64,000 nucleotides of DNA from Alkalihalobacillus sp. YIM B00296 (GTDB lineage: Bacteria > Bacillota > Bacilli > Bacillales > Fictibacillaceae), in assembly GCF_020179385.1 (NCBI RefSeq), contig NZ_JAIBLJ010000003.1, positions 85,098-149,097 on the forward strand. The letters run 5' to 3'. The notes under the pieces were generated by a model that worked only from the letters and a program-made list of their open reading frames with translations, was not told where the DNA came from and made no database searches. The translations under genes and the position numbers were made by a program. Shown piece by piece: positions 42,395-51,978 of this stretch (positions within the stretch are counted from its first letter, which is position 1; every line of letters begins with the position of its first letter).

Positions 42395-42433
42395 AAATAA
42401 AATGACCTCGAAAAAGCTTGCCTCTCGAGGTCA
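42395..42433 (-). terminator. intrinsic terminator of the mhqO-mhqD operon
   Basis: Minus-strand 9-bp stem TGACCTCGA / TCGAGGTCA with a 13-base loop, then TTTTATTTTT. Confidence 0.85.
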
Positions 42434-42446
42434 CCTCAAAAATGCC

Positions 42447-43055
42447 CTATTTTATATTGAAACCGTACCATTTTTGTGCTTCAACGATTTCTTCCCTCGT
42501 CAACTGGTGTCCGCCTTTTGTCCAATACTCACTTACAACCGCATTTGCATTACGTAATGCAAATGCCAATTCCTTCGTTTCATCCCGTGGGATAAGCGGA
42601 TCATTTTCTCCACCAGCGATGAAAACAGGTGTACCATTTAAATCGGGTAATTGTATGTCCCGGAGCGGTACCATAGCGTGAAAAAGAATCGCACCAGCTA
42701 ATGCATCATTGTAATGATACATGAGACTGCCGCAAATATTCGCACCATTCGAATACCCGATTGCGACAACTTTATTTCGATCAAATTCATATCGGGAAGC
42801 CATCTCCTGGATAAACTCATACAACTCCTTTGTACGGAATTTCAGATCCTCTTCATCAAAAACACCTTCACGAAGCCTACTGAAGAATCGAGGCATTCCA
42901 TTTTCTGTTACATTTCCTCGTACACCTAATATGGAAGCGTTCGGGTCGATCATATCAGCAAGCGGCAATAAATCCCTTTCGTTTCCTCCCGTTCCATGCA
43001 GCAATAATAGTATCGGGGCATTTTTATCGTTTCCTTCAATAAAAACATGTTGCAT
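42447..43055 (-). CDS. mhqD: carboxylesterase/phospholipase-like hydrolase (MhqD-like)
   Basis: A 202-aa alpha/beta hydrolase with the oxyanion-region LLLLHGTGGNERDL, the nucleophile Ser in AIGYSNGAN, Asp in GGENDPLIP and His in GGHQLT. Directly downstream of the ring-cleaving dioxygenase gene (23-base gap), as in the MhqR regulon of Bacillus, where it aids resistance to hydroquinones and catechols. Strong SD (AAGGAGG). Confidence 0.85.
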   Translation of the reverse strand: MQHVFIEGNDKNAPILLLLHGTGGNERDLLPLADMIDPNASILGVRGNVTENGMPRFFSRLREGVFDEEDLKFRTKELYEFIQEMASRYEFDRNKVVAIGYSNGANICGSLMYHYNDALAGAILFHAMVPLRDIQLPDLNGTPVFIAGGENDPLIPRDETKELAFALRNANAVVSEYWTKGGHQLTREEIVEAQKWYGFNIK

Positions 43056-43078
43056 GTTTATCCTCCTTCTAATCTAAC

Positions 43079-44053
43079 CTATTGCTTGGTTTCCAACGGT
43101 TTCAAACGGGCTTCGATTTCTTTACGATCCTGTTCGAAATAAGGAGGCAACGCCAAGCTTTCCCCTAAGTGCTCAAAATCTTCATCCCCTTCAAATCCAG
43201 GTCCATCTGTCGCCAGCTCAAACAGAATGCCATTCGGTTCTCTGAAGTATAAAGATTTAAAGTAGTACCGTTCTACGAAACCTGAATTCGGTATGCGTAA
43301 TTCTTTCAAATAACTGGTCCATTTTTTCAATTCCTCTTCATTCTCTACTCTGAAAGCAACATGATGGACACTTCCACGCCCTTGTCGTTCAGGTTGTAAG
43401 TCTTCTCGATGGATCAAATGGACTTCTCCACCTGTCCCGCCTTGTCCGGTTTCATATACTGACACTTCCTGATGATCTCTATTCGTGTATGTCCCTTTCT
43501 TCGAGAACCCAAGTACGTTCAGCAGGATCGCTTCAGATAGATCAAGTTTAGGTACGGTCAAAAAGATCGGTCCAAGGCCTTGAATACCATATTCTACAGA
43601 GACTGTACTTTTGTCCCATGGTTTTCCAGGGGGTACGCCATCATTGTTTTCATCTGAAACCAACAATAGACGCTGACCTTCAAAGTCTTGAAAAGCCAAG
43701 GTCGCACGACCATATCCTTCTGTAACTTCACCGTGTTCTATTTCATGCTCTACAAGACGCTTTTTCCAGTAGACTAATGATTCATCATTCGGCACCCGTA
43801 ATGAAATGGTTGAGATGCTATTCGTTCCTTTATACGTTTTACCAGCCATAGGTATTTCAAAAAAGGTGAGATCAGTTCCAGGATTCCCTCGCTCATCTGC
43901 ATAAAACAAATGGTATACTGAAGGGTCATCCTGATTGATCGTTTTCTTTACGAGACGCATGCCTAACGTCTTTGTATAAAATTCATAATTTCTTTTCGCA
44001 TCCCCAGTAATAGCTGATACGTGATGGATTCCTTTCAAAGGCATTCGATCCAT
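43079..44053 (-). CDS. mhqO: ring-cleaving dioxygenase, vicinal-oxygen-chelate fold (MhqO-like)
   Basis: A 324-aa tandem glyoxalase/VOC protein; likely metal ligands are His in GIHHVSAITGD, His in GSVHHVAFRV and Glu in GILFELATDGPGF. MhqO of Bacillus is the hydroquinone-specific extradiol-type enzyme that detoxifies quinone precursors. GGAG lies 8 bases before the ATG. No clear MhqR operator is visible; only a weak short palindrome lies between it and the divergent osmC-like gene. Confidence 0.87.
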   Translation of the reverse strand: MDRMPLKGIHHVSAITGDAKRNYEFYTKTLGMRLVKKTINQDDPSVYHLFYADERGNPGTDLTFFEIPMAGKTYKGTNSISTISLRVPNDESLVYWKKRLVEHEIEHGEVTEGYGRATLAFQDFEGQRLLLVSDENNDGVPPGKPWDKSTVSVEYGIQGLGPIFLTVPKLDLSEAILLNVLGFSKKGTYTNRDHQEVSVYETGQGGTGGEVHLIHREDLQPERQGRGSVHHVAFRVENEEELKKWTSYLKELRIPNSGFVERYYFKSLYFREPNGILFELATDGPGFEGDEDFEHLGESLALPPYFEQDRKEIEARLKPLETKQ

Positions 44054-44200
44054 TTAAATCACTCCGATCTTTGTATACTTATTTATAGTAAGTGCCTCTA
44101 TCCTATTGTATACCTTCTTTAATAAGATTTAAACATTTGTGCTTGAATTTTTGAGCAAATAAAATAATGATAGATATACGATCGAAAGGAATGATCATTG

Positions 44201-44638
44201 ATGTCAGAACACCGTTTTTACTTAAAAGCGATTTGGCAGGGACTACGAAATGATGTCGGGAAAATCGAAACGAAGAATTTACAAGCCAGAATATCCATCC
44301 CTCCAGAAATGGGCGGTCCGGGTATCGGAACGAATCCTGATGAAATGTTGCTGGGTGCGGCAGCGACGTGTTATATCATTACCCTTGCTGCAATGCTGGA
44401 AAGAAGTAAAGTTGAAAAAATTTCTCTGACTATGGAATCTGAAGGAATTGTGGACGTTTCAAACCAAGTGATCACTTATAAAAAAATCATCCACCGTCCC
44501 TCAATCGCTTTGAAGGATCCAACTGAAGACAACCTTCGTTTGGTCGATAAACTTGTCATAAAAGCTGAAAAATCGTGTATGATTTCTCGTGCGATCAAAG
44601 GGAATGTGGAGGTTAATGTTTATCCAAACATTTCATGA
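44201..44638 (+). CDS. OsmC/Ohr-family protein
   Basis: A 145-aa peroxiredoxin-like protein of the OsmC fold. The two expected Cys residues are in AAATCYIITLAAML and KSCMISRAI, so reduction of organic peroxides is likely. The start at 44201 has AAAGGA upstream. It is divergent from mhqO and ends next to the convergent Nmad3-like gene, with 2 bases between. Its neighbourhood fits electrophile/peroxide defence. Confidence 0.88.
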   Translation: MSEHRFYLKAIWQGLRNDVGKIETKNLQARISIPPEMGGPGIGTNPDEMLLGAAATCYIITLAAMLERSKVEKISLTMESEGIVDVSNQVITYKKIIHRPSIALKDPTEDNLRLVDKLVIKAEKSCMISRAIKGNVEVNVYPNIS

Positions 44639-44640
44639 AG

Positions 44641-45471
44641 TCAAGGGGAGATGATCTGTTTTGCCCATTGGATAACTTCCTCGGTGGTATGGACCACGAA
44701 TTCTTGTCCTCTTGCGACTGATTGAAAATGATCATCTTTCCAGTTTTCGGGTTTATGGTAACTGATTGGAACATGTCTGAAGCATTCAGGTAGATCCCAA
44801 CATGATTTATTCATATCATCTTTCGTCAAGACGAGTTTCTCTTCAAACTTGAAGGTACCGTACCCAGGGAAGGATTCATTCCAGGTTAGGTGCCTTCGTG
44901 CTAGATAGATTGTATTCCCTTTTCTTCTTCGTTTTAAAGGAGTACAATGCGGATGTTCCATCATCCAGTCTGGTACTTTAGTCGAGGGATGTACCTTAAG
45001 GATATCTCCCACCTGTAGATATCCATACAGGATATGTTTCCCATTCCGGTCTTTAGGATCGAAGGAAATCCGTTTCCCATCTTGAATGGTTTTACGGAAC
45101 CATCCGAAAAAAAGAAACAGATCACCGATTTCAACTTGTTGGTTTTCCAGATGTCGTTGTGCTCCACCACTTTGGCCAAAGATACCTCTCCAGCCTTCTT
45201 TCCTCTCCATAACGTTAAAATCAATATCAGGATCCAGATGGCAACTCGTATGTTTATGAAGCTTGGACCATTTATTACCGTTTTTGATTTTCCCTTTTAT
45301 CAAATGCATCAAATCATAGTAAGATGTATTTTCCTTTTTTAAATGATGGTAATGAACCGTACTATCTTCATCAGGAATAGGTAATGATAACAAGGTCCCA
45401 TCCTTTAAGATGAGACTTGGATAACCTCCTGCTGATGAATCAAATCCTTTTCTGCTCAGAATGATTTTCAT
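44641..45471 (-). CDS. Nmad3-like protein (nucleotide modification associated domain 3)
   Basis: A 276-aa protein starting with SRKGFDSSAGGYPSLIL followed by LLSLPIPDED, the pattern I associate with the Nmad3 family, predicted by comparative genomics to be tied to hypermodified bases. The middle is rich in His, Trp and aromatics (GIFGQSGGAQRHLENQ). The strong purine-rich SD precedes the ATG. It stands alone, without DNA-modification genes nearby. The biochemical role is not known. Confidence 0.7.
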   Translation of the reverse strand: MKIILSRKGFDSSAGGYPSLILKDGTLLSLPIPDEDSTVHYHHLKKENTSYYDLMHLIKGKIKNGNKWSKLHKHTSCHLDPDIDFNVMERKEGWRGIFGQSGGAQRHLENQQVEIGDLFLFFGWFRKTIQDGKRISFDPKDRNGKHILYGYLQVGDILKVHPSTKVPDWMMEHPHCTPLKRRRKGNTIYLARRHLTWNESFPGYGTFKFEEKLVLTKDDMNKSCWDLPECFRHVPISYHKPENWKDDHFQSVARGQEFVVHTTEEVIQWAKQIISP

Positions 45472-45626
45472 TTGATGCCCCCCCCTTACCCTGTCTCCAT
45501 TTTCAGGATAGCAAACCTATGATCGACTTGCACTTGATTCATTAAAAAGACTGATTCTAAAGTACCATTCTCTCTCATTGGATGAGTCAATGACGCTTTA
45601 GAGTCAGTCCTAGAGTATATAGCGTA

Positions 45627-46133
45627 CTAATATCCGTGATTCCAACGTATTTTCCCTTCCTTATTTTCATAATCCAATTCAACGTGGAAACCATGTTTTT
45701 CATAAAAATGTAAGAGTCTGTCTACATGGTCCCAATCCCGCTCAACAATATCACCAGTAATATAGGGGACATTGTTGTCTTCGGCCATTTCTTTCAAGTA
45801 GTTCATACAGATGGAACCGTAACCTTTATTAGCGGGCCCTTTTATATCTCCAATATGGATGCGATCTGGTTCAGGGTAATAGGCTTGAATTGAGAAATCC
45901 CAAATGCCTCTGAAGGCACTTTCACAATCGTTGACCATGATGTTACAACGGTTTTTTTCTTCAGATTTGTAAATGATGACTAGATTTTCTTCTTTCGTCT
46001 GATCTATACCTACTACATCCCACTTTTTCGCGATATGTTTCATATCTTCCTGCATACGGGAAACTTGAAATTCCAATTCTTCAGGATCCATCGTACGTTC
46101 AGTAGAAAATGGTTGTCGTAGTGCTAGTGACAT
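45627..46133 (-). CDS. GNAT-like acetyltransferase domain protein
   Basis: A 168-aa protein whose C-terminal half has a GNAT-like layout: HIGDIKGPANKGYGSICMNYL as the acetyl-CoA loop and DHVDRLLHFYEKHGF as the last helix and strand. The N-terminal half is a helical extension. Good ribosome site AAGGAG. Substrate unknown; the divergent loop makes this a moderate call. Confidence 0.7.
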   Translation of the reverse strand: MSLALRQPFSTERTMDPEELEFQVSRMQEDMKHIAKKWDVVGIDQTKEENLVIIYKSEEKNRCNIMVNDCESAFRGIWDFSIQAYYPEPDRIHIGDIKGPANKGYGSICMNYLKEMAEDNNVPYITGDIVERDWDHVDRLLHFYEKHGFHVELDYENKEGKIRWNHGY

Positions 46134-46235
46134 TGTTATCTCCTTCCTAAGCTATATTAATAGTCGTGTTATTTACTTAGAGGGTGACACACAATTTTCC
46201 ATTCTACTAAATATCTGATCACTTTTCAAATGAAC

Positions 46236-46262
46236 AAAAAAAGACCCTGCCAAGCAGAGTCC
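46236..46262 (-). terminator. intrinsic terminator of the acyl-CoA dehydrogenase gene
   Basis: Minus-strand stem GACTCTGC / GCAGGGTC with a 3-base loop, followed by seven T. Confidence 0.85.
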
Positions 46263-46273
46263 ATTGGATGGAA

Positions 46274-47443
46274 TCAATGGTCTTCAAGCGCCCTTTGTGC
46301 AAGGGCTTGGATCACAGCATCATCCATAGGCGGATTGTGCAAACCAGCTCGTACATCCCTATAATACCGTTCAAAACTGGACGTTTTCGAAAGTCCTCGT
46401 CCACCGACAATTCTCATTGACAGATCTACGACTTTGTTGGCAGCATTGGTTGCGATTGTTTTTACTGCAGCTAATTCTGGTCCAAGTCTTATTCTTTCTT
46501 CCGGGTAGCGGTCCCATTTTTCAGCAACAGCATACATGAAGTGCCTGGCGTTCAATAATTCCAGATCCATTTGTCCTATCTTTTCTTTTACATGGTGGAC
46601 TTCAGATATCGGTGTCTGTAAACTATTGGGCTGATATTTCTTAGCGAATTCAATTGCCTCATTTCGTGCTGCAATGGCAATACCTAGATAGCATGAAGGG
46701 ATATGTAATAGCCAACCTTTCGGAACTGGGGTTTCCTGCTTGGACGTCTTAAGTTCAACAAGTTTATTATTGTCCACATGAACCCCATTCAACACTAGGT
46801 CATCACTTCCTGTTCCCCTCATTCCCAGTGTGTCCCATGTATGTTCAACAGAGACCCCGCTCTGATTTCTTTCAATTAGGAACCAGCCGATTTCATCAAT
46901 TTTATCAATATAGGCCGAAACAAGATAATAATCCAGGACTTCAGCCATTGTCGTGAAAGATTTACGTCCAGTAATGGTGTAACCAGACTCATTTTCTACC
47001 GCCCTTGTCTCAGGTATCCCACCTCTCGTAGGACTTCCTGTTGCAGGTTCAGTTGCTGCTCGATTAATGATTTTTTTATTCGTTGACACTTCCGAGCACA
47101 GCCATTTAAAGGTATCAGGTTCCCACAAATTTTCATCACGGATTTCCATGATGATCCCAAGGTGCCACCCAATAGACAGCGCAACTGAACCGTCCCCTTC
47201 AGCGAGTTTTTCTTGTAATAGGACAAATTCATAGAGGGAAAGACCTTCTCCACCAAGTTCTTTTGGGAGTGACAATGCCATATAGTCTGTATCTTTCAGG
47301 TCTTTAAGATTTTCAAGCGAAAAAGTTCCTTTTCGGTCAGTTTCTGCAGCTCTTTTCCGGACCTTAGCTGCAAGATGTTCAGATATGGTGAATAATTCTT
47401 CCTGGCGCTTTGAAGTTATAAATGGTTCATATACATCCCACAT
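46274..47443 (-). CDS. acyl-CoA dehydrogenase family flavoprotein
   Basis: A 389-aa protein of the acyl-CoA dehydrogenase/flavin monooxygenase fold. It shows ITGRKSFTTMAEVLDYYLVSA in the middle beta domain, RIVGGRGLSKTSSFERYYRDVRAG near the C-terminus, and a substrate region less like true acyl-CoA dehydrogenases. It may act as a dehydrogenase on an unusual acyl-CoA or as a two-component monooxygenase-type enzyme; the neighbours give no hint. GGAG lies upstream of the ATG. Confidence 0.8.
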   Translation of the reverse strand: MWDVYEPFITSKRQEELFTISEHLAAKVRKRAAETDRKGTFSLENLKDLKDTDYMALSLPKELGGEGLSLYEFVLLQEKLAEGDGSVALSIGWHLGIIMEIRDENLWEPDTFKWLCSEVSTNKKIINRAATEPATGSPTRGGIPETRAVENESGYTITGRKSFTTMAEVLDYYLVSAYIDKIDEIGWFLIERNQSGVSVEHTWDTLGMRGTGSDDLVLNGVHVDNNKLVELKTSKQETPVPKGWLLHIPSCYLGIAIAARNEAIEFAKKYQPNSLQTPISEVHHVKEKIGQMDLELLNARHFMYAVAEKWDRYPEERIRLGPELAAVKTIATNAANKVVDLSMRIVGGRGLSKTSSFERYYRDVRAGLHNPPMDDAVIQALAQRALEDH

Positions 47444-47542
47444 AAGCGTTCACTCCAACCTCTTTAATAAACAAATCGTACTAAACATGTCGGATTTATT
47501 TCAACTACTAAGCATTGGAAATGAACTTGTCTATATCCTTTC

Positions 47543-47764
47543 TCAGTTTATCGTCTTCCTTTCATCGATCAATTCTGTAAGATAGTTTCGTTTCAATAAA
47601 TACCTTAAATGTTGGACAGGCATGGATCCATAACCTTGTTGATTTCCAAGGTTGAATGATACGATACTTCTATGGTGAGAAGTGATTTTCAAGGTTTTAG
47701 CGGAATTGAAGTTACCTAATGAGTTATCCATAATCTGATAAACAGTTCCATCTTTAATGTTCAC
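47543..47764 (-). CDS. hypothetical protein, 73 aa
   Basis: Not recognised. A small mostly polar protein starting at GTG (47764) with AAAAGGAGA upstream; it reads MNIKDGTVYQIMDNS. A TTGACA lies further upstream. The terminator-like repeat element at 47838 is on its 5' side. Coding is likely from the ribosome site but not certain. Confidence 0.5.
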   Translation of the reverse strand: MNIKDGTVYQIMDNSLGNFNSAKTLKITSHHRSIVSFNLGNQQGYGSMPVQHLRYLLKRNYLTELIDERKTIN

Positions 47765-47837
47765 GGTAATATCTCCTTTTATCGTCTTTTCAAATATTAT
47801 TGTCAATATTTCCTTTTTTTATTGGATATAAAATAAA

Positions 47838-47885
47838 AAAGGGGCTGCCCCATAAGTGTTTGACACTTTTTAGGACAGCCCCTCT
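47838..47885 (-). repeat. short form of the dispersed palindrome (copy D), acting as terminator
   Basis: GGGGCTG..CC / GGACAGCCCC outer stem and AAGTGT / ACACTT inner stem form a near-continuous hairpin followed on the minus strand by TTTTTTATTTT. It lies 14 bases past the stop of the AGCS symporter. The ends match those of the 120-bp elements at 5322, 13836 and 57625, with the centre missing. Confidence 0.8.
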
Positions 47886-47898
47886 AACTTATAGATTT

Positions 47899-49314
47899 TT
47901 AACCCACTAATTCATCTTTCTTACTAGTATCGTCACCCCAGCACTCCGTATTCTCAATACCAAGCTTTTTAGGGTCGAATGTAGGATCTTTACCTTCCTT
48001 ACGTTGCATTTCGTAGTCTTTAAGGACTTTGAAGGCAACTTTGCCAAGTAATGCAATACCTATAAGGTTGATCACTGTCATCAGAGCCATGAACAAGTCA
48101 GCCAGTGTCCATACAAATGCTAGTGGAAGGATAGCTCCAACCATTACCAATGACATTGTCAACAAACGGTAGACGAAAACGGCAGGTTTGCTTTTCTTGA
48201 TGAATTCGATATTCGTTTCACCATAATAGTAGCTACCAATAATCGAACTGAATGCGAAAAGGAATATGGCAATGGCAATGAATATACTTGCTGCTCCACC
48301 GATCTGTTGTCCAAGTGAATCTTGCAATAGCTGGATTCCTTCTACGTTGCCAGAAGTATATAATCCGGACATCAAGATGATGAATGCAGTTGCAGAACAC
48401 ACAAGAATCGTATCCACAAACACACCAAGCGTCTGGATGAATCCTTGTTTTGCTGGGTGGGAAACACTTGCAGTAGCTGCAGCATTAGGTGCACTACCCA
48501 TACCGGCTTCGTTAGAGAATAAACCTCGTTTTACACCATTCATGATCGCAGCACCGATTCCGCCGCCAACAGCTTGTTCAATTCCGAAAGCACTTTTAAT
48601 AATGAGTGCAAACATTGCTGGAATCTGTGAAACATTAAGAGCCAATACAATAAGTGCAATGATGATATAAAGAATTGCCATGATCGGTACAACAACGGCA
48701 GATACATTTGCGATCCGTTGTACACCGCCGAAAATAACCAATCCAGTAAGAGCAGTGATGATAATACCAACTACAGCTCCGTTGAAACCGAATGCATTAG
48801 CATAAGCTTCTGAAATCGTATTACTTTGTACAGAGTTGAAGATCAATCCGAATGTGATAGCAATCAATACAGCAAAGATGATACCTAACCATCTTTTTCC
48901 TAAACCTTTTTCAAGAAAATAGGCTGGTCCACCACGGAAAGCTGTTTTGTCTTTCACTTTGTAGACCTGTGCTAATGTACTTTCTACAAAACTTGTAGCA
49001 CCACCTACTAATGCAACAATCCACATCCAGAATACAGCCCCCGGGCCACCCAATCCGATGGCGACAGCGACACCAGCTAAGTTACCAGTCCCGATCCGTG
49101 TTGCTGCACCGATACAGAACGACTTAAATGAAGAAATACTCTTTCCATCTTGAAGAGTAGATTTCTCGAAAAGAACTCGGCCCATCTCTCCAAGGTAACG
49201 GAATTGCACGAATCTTGTTGCGATTGAGAAGTAAAGCCCAAGTCCGAGCAATCCTGCAATCAGGATATACCCCCATAAATAATCGTTTAAAATTCCTACG
49301 ATGCTTTCTAACAC
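47899..49314 (-). CDS. sodium:alanine/glycine symporter, AGCS family
   Basis: A 471-aa permease with about 10-11 membrane helices. Family signature FVQFRYLGEM and GTGNLAGVAVAIGLGGPGAVFWMW near the N-terminus, and a GLFSNEAGMGSAPNAAA motif around the middle. Takes up alanine or glycine with Na+. The start is GTG at 49314 with AAGGGG 9 bases upstream; this gives the usual N-terminus LESIVGILNDYLWG. No glycine riboswitch is seen upstream. A hairpin repeat terminates it. Confidence 0.92.
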   Translation of the reverse strand: MLESIVGILNDYLWGYILIAGLLGLGLYFSIATRFVQFRYLGEMGRVLFEKSTLQDGKSISSFKSFCIGAATRIGTGNLAGVAVAIGLGGPGAVFWMWIVALVGGATSFVESTLAQVYKVKDKTAFRGGPAYFLEKGLGKRWLGIIFAVLIAITFGLIFNSVQSNTISEAYANAFGFNGAVVGIIITALTGLVIFGGVQRIANVSAVVVPIMAILYIIIALIVLALNVSQIPAMFALIIKSAFGIEQAVGGGIGAAIMNGVKRGLFSNEAGMGSAPNAAATASVSHPAKQGFIQTLGVFVDTILVCSATAFIILMSGLYTSGNVEGIQLLQDSLGQQIGGAASIFIAIAIFLFAFSSIIGSYYYGETNIEFIKKSKPAVFVYRLLTMSLVMVGAILPLAFVWTLADLFMALMTVINLIGIALLGKVAFKVLKDYEMQRKEGKDPTFDPKKLGIENTECWGDDTSKKDELVG

Positions 49315-49614
49315 AATACCTAACCCCTTTTCTTTTTTTGTTTTTTCTGAATATTTACTCAAGAACAATTATATGTTCGGGTTAAAAATATTGCAACAAT
49401 TTTCTGCATCAACTTACACGAGGGTAGTCGTGGGAATAAATTCCAAAACCCCATCTTTCCTAATGATAACAATAGTTTGTCTGGTCTATACCATGTAGTA
49501 ACTTGGGCTGAAAAAAAGGATTGGATTTAGGGAAAAAGTCCTTTGTTTGGTATAAGATTATTCGTAATAATTCAAAATTATCTGGGTATGCGCTTTCAAT
49601 TTGTCGAAAAACGA
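49315..49614. other. intergenic region, nothing recognised
   Basis: About 300 bases between the symporter start and the terminator of the beta-propeller gene. No supported open frame or riboswitch. Confidence 0.5.
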
Positions 49615-49645
49615 CGAAAAAGAGCGAGCCTTGTTTCGCTCGCCT
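49615..49645 (-). terminator. intrinsic terminator of the beta-propeller gene
   Basis: Minus-strand stem GCGAGC / GCTCGC with an 8-base loop followed by TCTTTTT. Confidence 0.8.
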
Positions 49646-49688
49646 TAAAAGATTTTCTATGGTCACTTAAATCGATATTGACTCCATC

Positions 49689-51896
49689 TTAATGATCAAG
49701 ATCAAGTTCACCGATTTGCTTGAAAGTGTTTAAATTATGTGCAAGTATTCTATCTCTCGACAACGAATAAATCGTATGATCGATATAAACAAGACGCTGT
49801 ATCTCTGATTCCCAATGTCTATGATCTCTAACATCTTCGCTTTGAAAATGGGATATTTTTGTCGCCAATCTAAATCCTTTCTCTGAATCAATTTTGTAGA
49901 TCAATGCACCTTGAAAGGAATTTTCGTCTGTTTGTTTCCCTTCTTCGTAACTGAATATATGGATAGGAAAAGCAAATAAGTTTCGCTTTTTATCAAATAA
50001 CAATGCTTTATGATCATGATTCAATGGAGAATAGGTTCCATTGCCACCGATGATCTCTGTAAACTTTTCTACAGGTTTATTCATATCACTTACATCGAAG
50101 ATCGAGATTTTGATCCCATCAGTTTGAACGATTGGTTCGTTTCTTGAACCTTCATTCTTGAGTAGTTTAGTATTTTGACCAAAACCGATGATATGGTTAT
50201 CATCGTATGGATGAAGATAATTACTGAATCCAGGGATCTTCAACTCTCCTTTTACTTCAGGATTGGCAGGGTCACTGGCATCGATGACAAATAAAGGATC
50301 CACTTGTTTGAATGTCACCATATAGATGCGTTCCTTCATAAATCGTGCGGAATAGATACGTTCCCCTTCAGCAAGTCCTTTGATCTCTCCAATCTTCTTC
50401 AATTTGTCATTGAGGATGTATAAATGATTGGAGGATTGATTCCTTTCATCCCAAGCATCTCCTTTTGTGGTGGCGACCCGGAAATTCCCTTCATACTCAT
50501 CCATTGAAAATTGATTCAGCACAGAGCCTTCAATTTCAGTCGAATAAGTGAAATGGACTTCATTCTGATCAATCGCAAACTTATAAATGGTTGTGTCTGG
50601 TGAATAGGCGGTTCGTGAATCAACAGACATATCAGGATAGGTATTGACTGCGATATATAAATTTTCATGGGACATGTAAATTTGATTTCCACTTCCTAAA
50701 TAGGTTGTGAAATTCGCTTCTTCTTTCGGTTTATTTATCGGTATGGATGAAATGATTGTAAAGTTGGTTTCTTTTGATTGCGGGAAGTAATTGATTCTTT
50801 CATAATCGATGTATTGCGTTCCCTCTTGATTTGAACTATCTCTCACCCTTGGTCTAAGATCGATTTCCTCTTTTTTCTTTTCTTCCAATAACCGAAAATT
50901 TTGATGATAGCTTGAAACCAAATATAGAAAATCATTCGATTGCCTGGCAGAGACGTAGGAACCCTCAATTTCGACTTCTCTTTCTAAAATTGGTTTTGAG
51001 CGGTCTTTAATCCCATAAATTTTGGCTATTAAAGTATGATGCATCGGTAATAGGAATGTATCAGATGATGAACCTTCTCTATCCTTGATTCCAGGCATTT
51101 CCTCATAACTGTGTCCAATGACGACTAACCGGTCTTTATTCTGAATCAATTCTTGTGGAGAAAATTCCTGATTTGGAAAAGTGATCGTCGATACTTTCTT
51201 CATTTCTTCTGCTGGATCGGCTTGTGTAATGACAACACGATTTTCAATCACCTGATACAAAAATGTGCCATCATTTTTCACAATGTCCGGTTCATCAATT
51301 CCTTTTACCTGAACATTTGTTTCTGAGAAATCACTGGACACATTACTCTCGGCCCCGCCACTGTCACTAGCAGCTAATGAATTTTCCGTGCCCCCGGAAT
51401 CTTCCCGTGAAAAGAGACTTGCCTTTTGTTTAGTTTTATTATCTTTGATTGCTTGAACAAAATAGTCATTCAAGTTTTCTTTTGATCCTATGACTGGGAG
51501 TGTCCACTCGACATAGAACTTCATAGGTTCGATCCGTTGTATTTTCCGGCCTCGGGTTGAACGGATATCCTCGTCAATTTGAAGCATATAATGTTTACTT
51601 GTGAGTTCATACCCGGATTTGGGTGGTTCGATGTGGAGCGTTCGCCGATCGTCGCCAAGAGAAACAGTTACATCTTGCCGATCGCCTTGAGAATTGGTCA
51701 CAAAGACATTCTTCTTTGTGACGGTTTTTGGATCAATTTCCGTAGAAAACACCAGTTTCCAGGTTTTATTTTGTAGAACGACGGGATTTTCATTTTCTTC
51801 CATCCACCCATTCAATACTGTGGGCTGATTGAACCAATAAATACAAACAATCACAACGGATACGATCACTCCGCAAAAAAACCATACCTTCTTCAT
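49689..51896 (-). CDS. membrane-anchored/secreted beta-propeller protein with N-terminal Ig-like domain
   Basis: A 735-aa extracytoplasmic protein: an N-terminal hydrophobic anchor (VWFFCGVIVSVVIVCIYWF), a Big_5-like domain (LVFSTEIDPKTVTKKNVFV), a Ser/Gly-rich linker around residue 165-185, and a C-terminal beta-propeller of the type found in secreted Bacillus and archaeal proteins (VKGIDEPDIVKNDGTFLYQV is typical). Function unknown. The start at 51896 has GGGGG 7 bases upstream. Upstream at 51961-51978 a perfect inverted repeat ATTGTAA / TTACAAT may be an operator. Confidence 0.85.
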   Translation of the reverse strand: MKKVWFFCGVIVSVVIVCIYWFNQPTVLNGWMEENENPVVLQNKTWKLVFSTEIDPKTVTKKNVFVTNSQGDRQDVTVSLGDDRRTLHIEPPKSGYELTSKHYMLQIDEDIRSTRGRKIQRIEPMKFYVEWTLPVIGSKENLNDYFVQAIKDNKTKQKASLFSREDSGGTENSLAASDSGGAESNVSSDFSETNVQVKGIDEPDIVKNDGTFLYQVIENRVVITQADPAEEMKKVSTITFPNQEFSPQELIQNKDRLVVIGHSYEEMPGIKDREGSSSDTFLLPMHHTLIAKIYGIKDRSKPILEREVEIEGSYVSARQSNDFLYLVSSYHQNFRLLEEKKKEEIDLRPRVRDSSNQEGTQYIDYERINYFPQSKETNFTIISSIPINKPKEEANFTTYLGSGNQIYMSHENLYIAVNTYPDMSVDSRTAYSPDTTIYKFAIDQNEVHFTYSTEIEGSVLNQFSMDEYEGNFRVATTKGDAWDERNQSSNHLYILNDKLKKIGEIKGLAEGERIYSARFMKERIYMVTFKQVDPLFVIDASDPANPEVKGELKIPGFSNYLHPYDDNHIIGFGQNTKLLKNEGSRNEPIVQTDGIKISIFDVSDMNKPVEKFTEIIGGNGTYSPLNHDHKALLFDKKRNLFAFPIHIFSYEEGKQTDENSFQGALIYKIDSEKGFRLATKISHFQSEDVRDHRHWESEIQRLVYIDHTIYSLSRDRILAHNLNTFKQIGELDLDH

Positions 51897-51960
51897 TTGC
51901 ATGCCCCCTTTTCTCCAATGACGGATATCACATAAAAAAGGTTACAAATTCCAATTTATC

Positions 51961-51978
51961 ATTGTAATCTTTTACAAT
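51961..51978 (-). promoter_or_regulatory. inverted repeat upstream of the beta-propeller gene
   Basis: ATTGTAA-TCTT-TTACAAT, 7 bp perfect. It is about 65 bases upstream of the start. The binding protein is unknown. Confidence 0.35.

Noticed and set aside
44054-44200. MhqR operator between mhqO and the osmC-like gene
   Set aside because: Only a 5-bp ACTTA/TAAGT palindrome is visible; the known MhqR pattern was not found.
49315-49688. Glycine riboswitch before the AGCS symporter
   Set aside because: No tandem glycine aptamer motifs were found.
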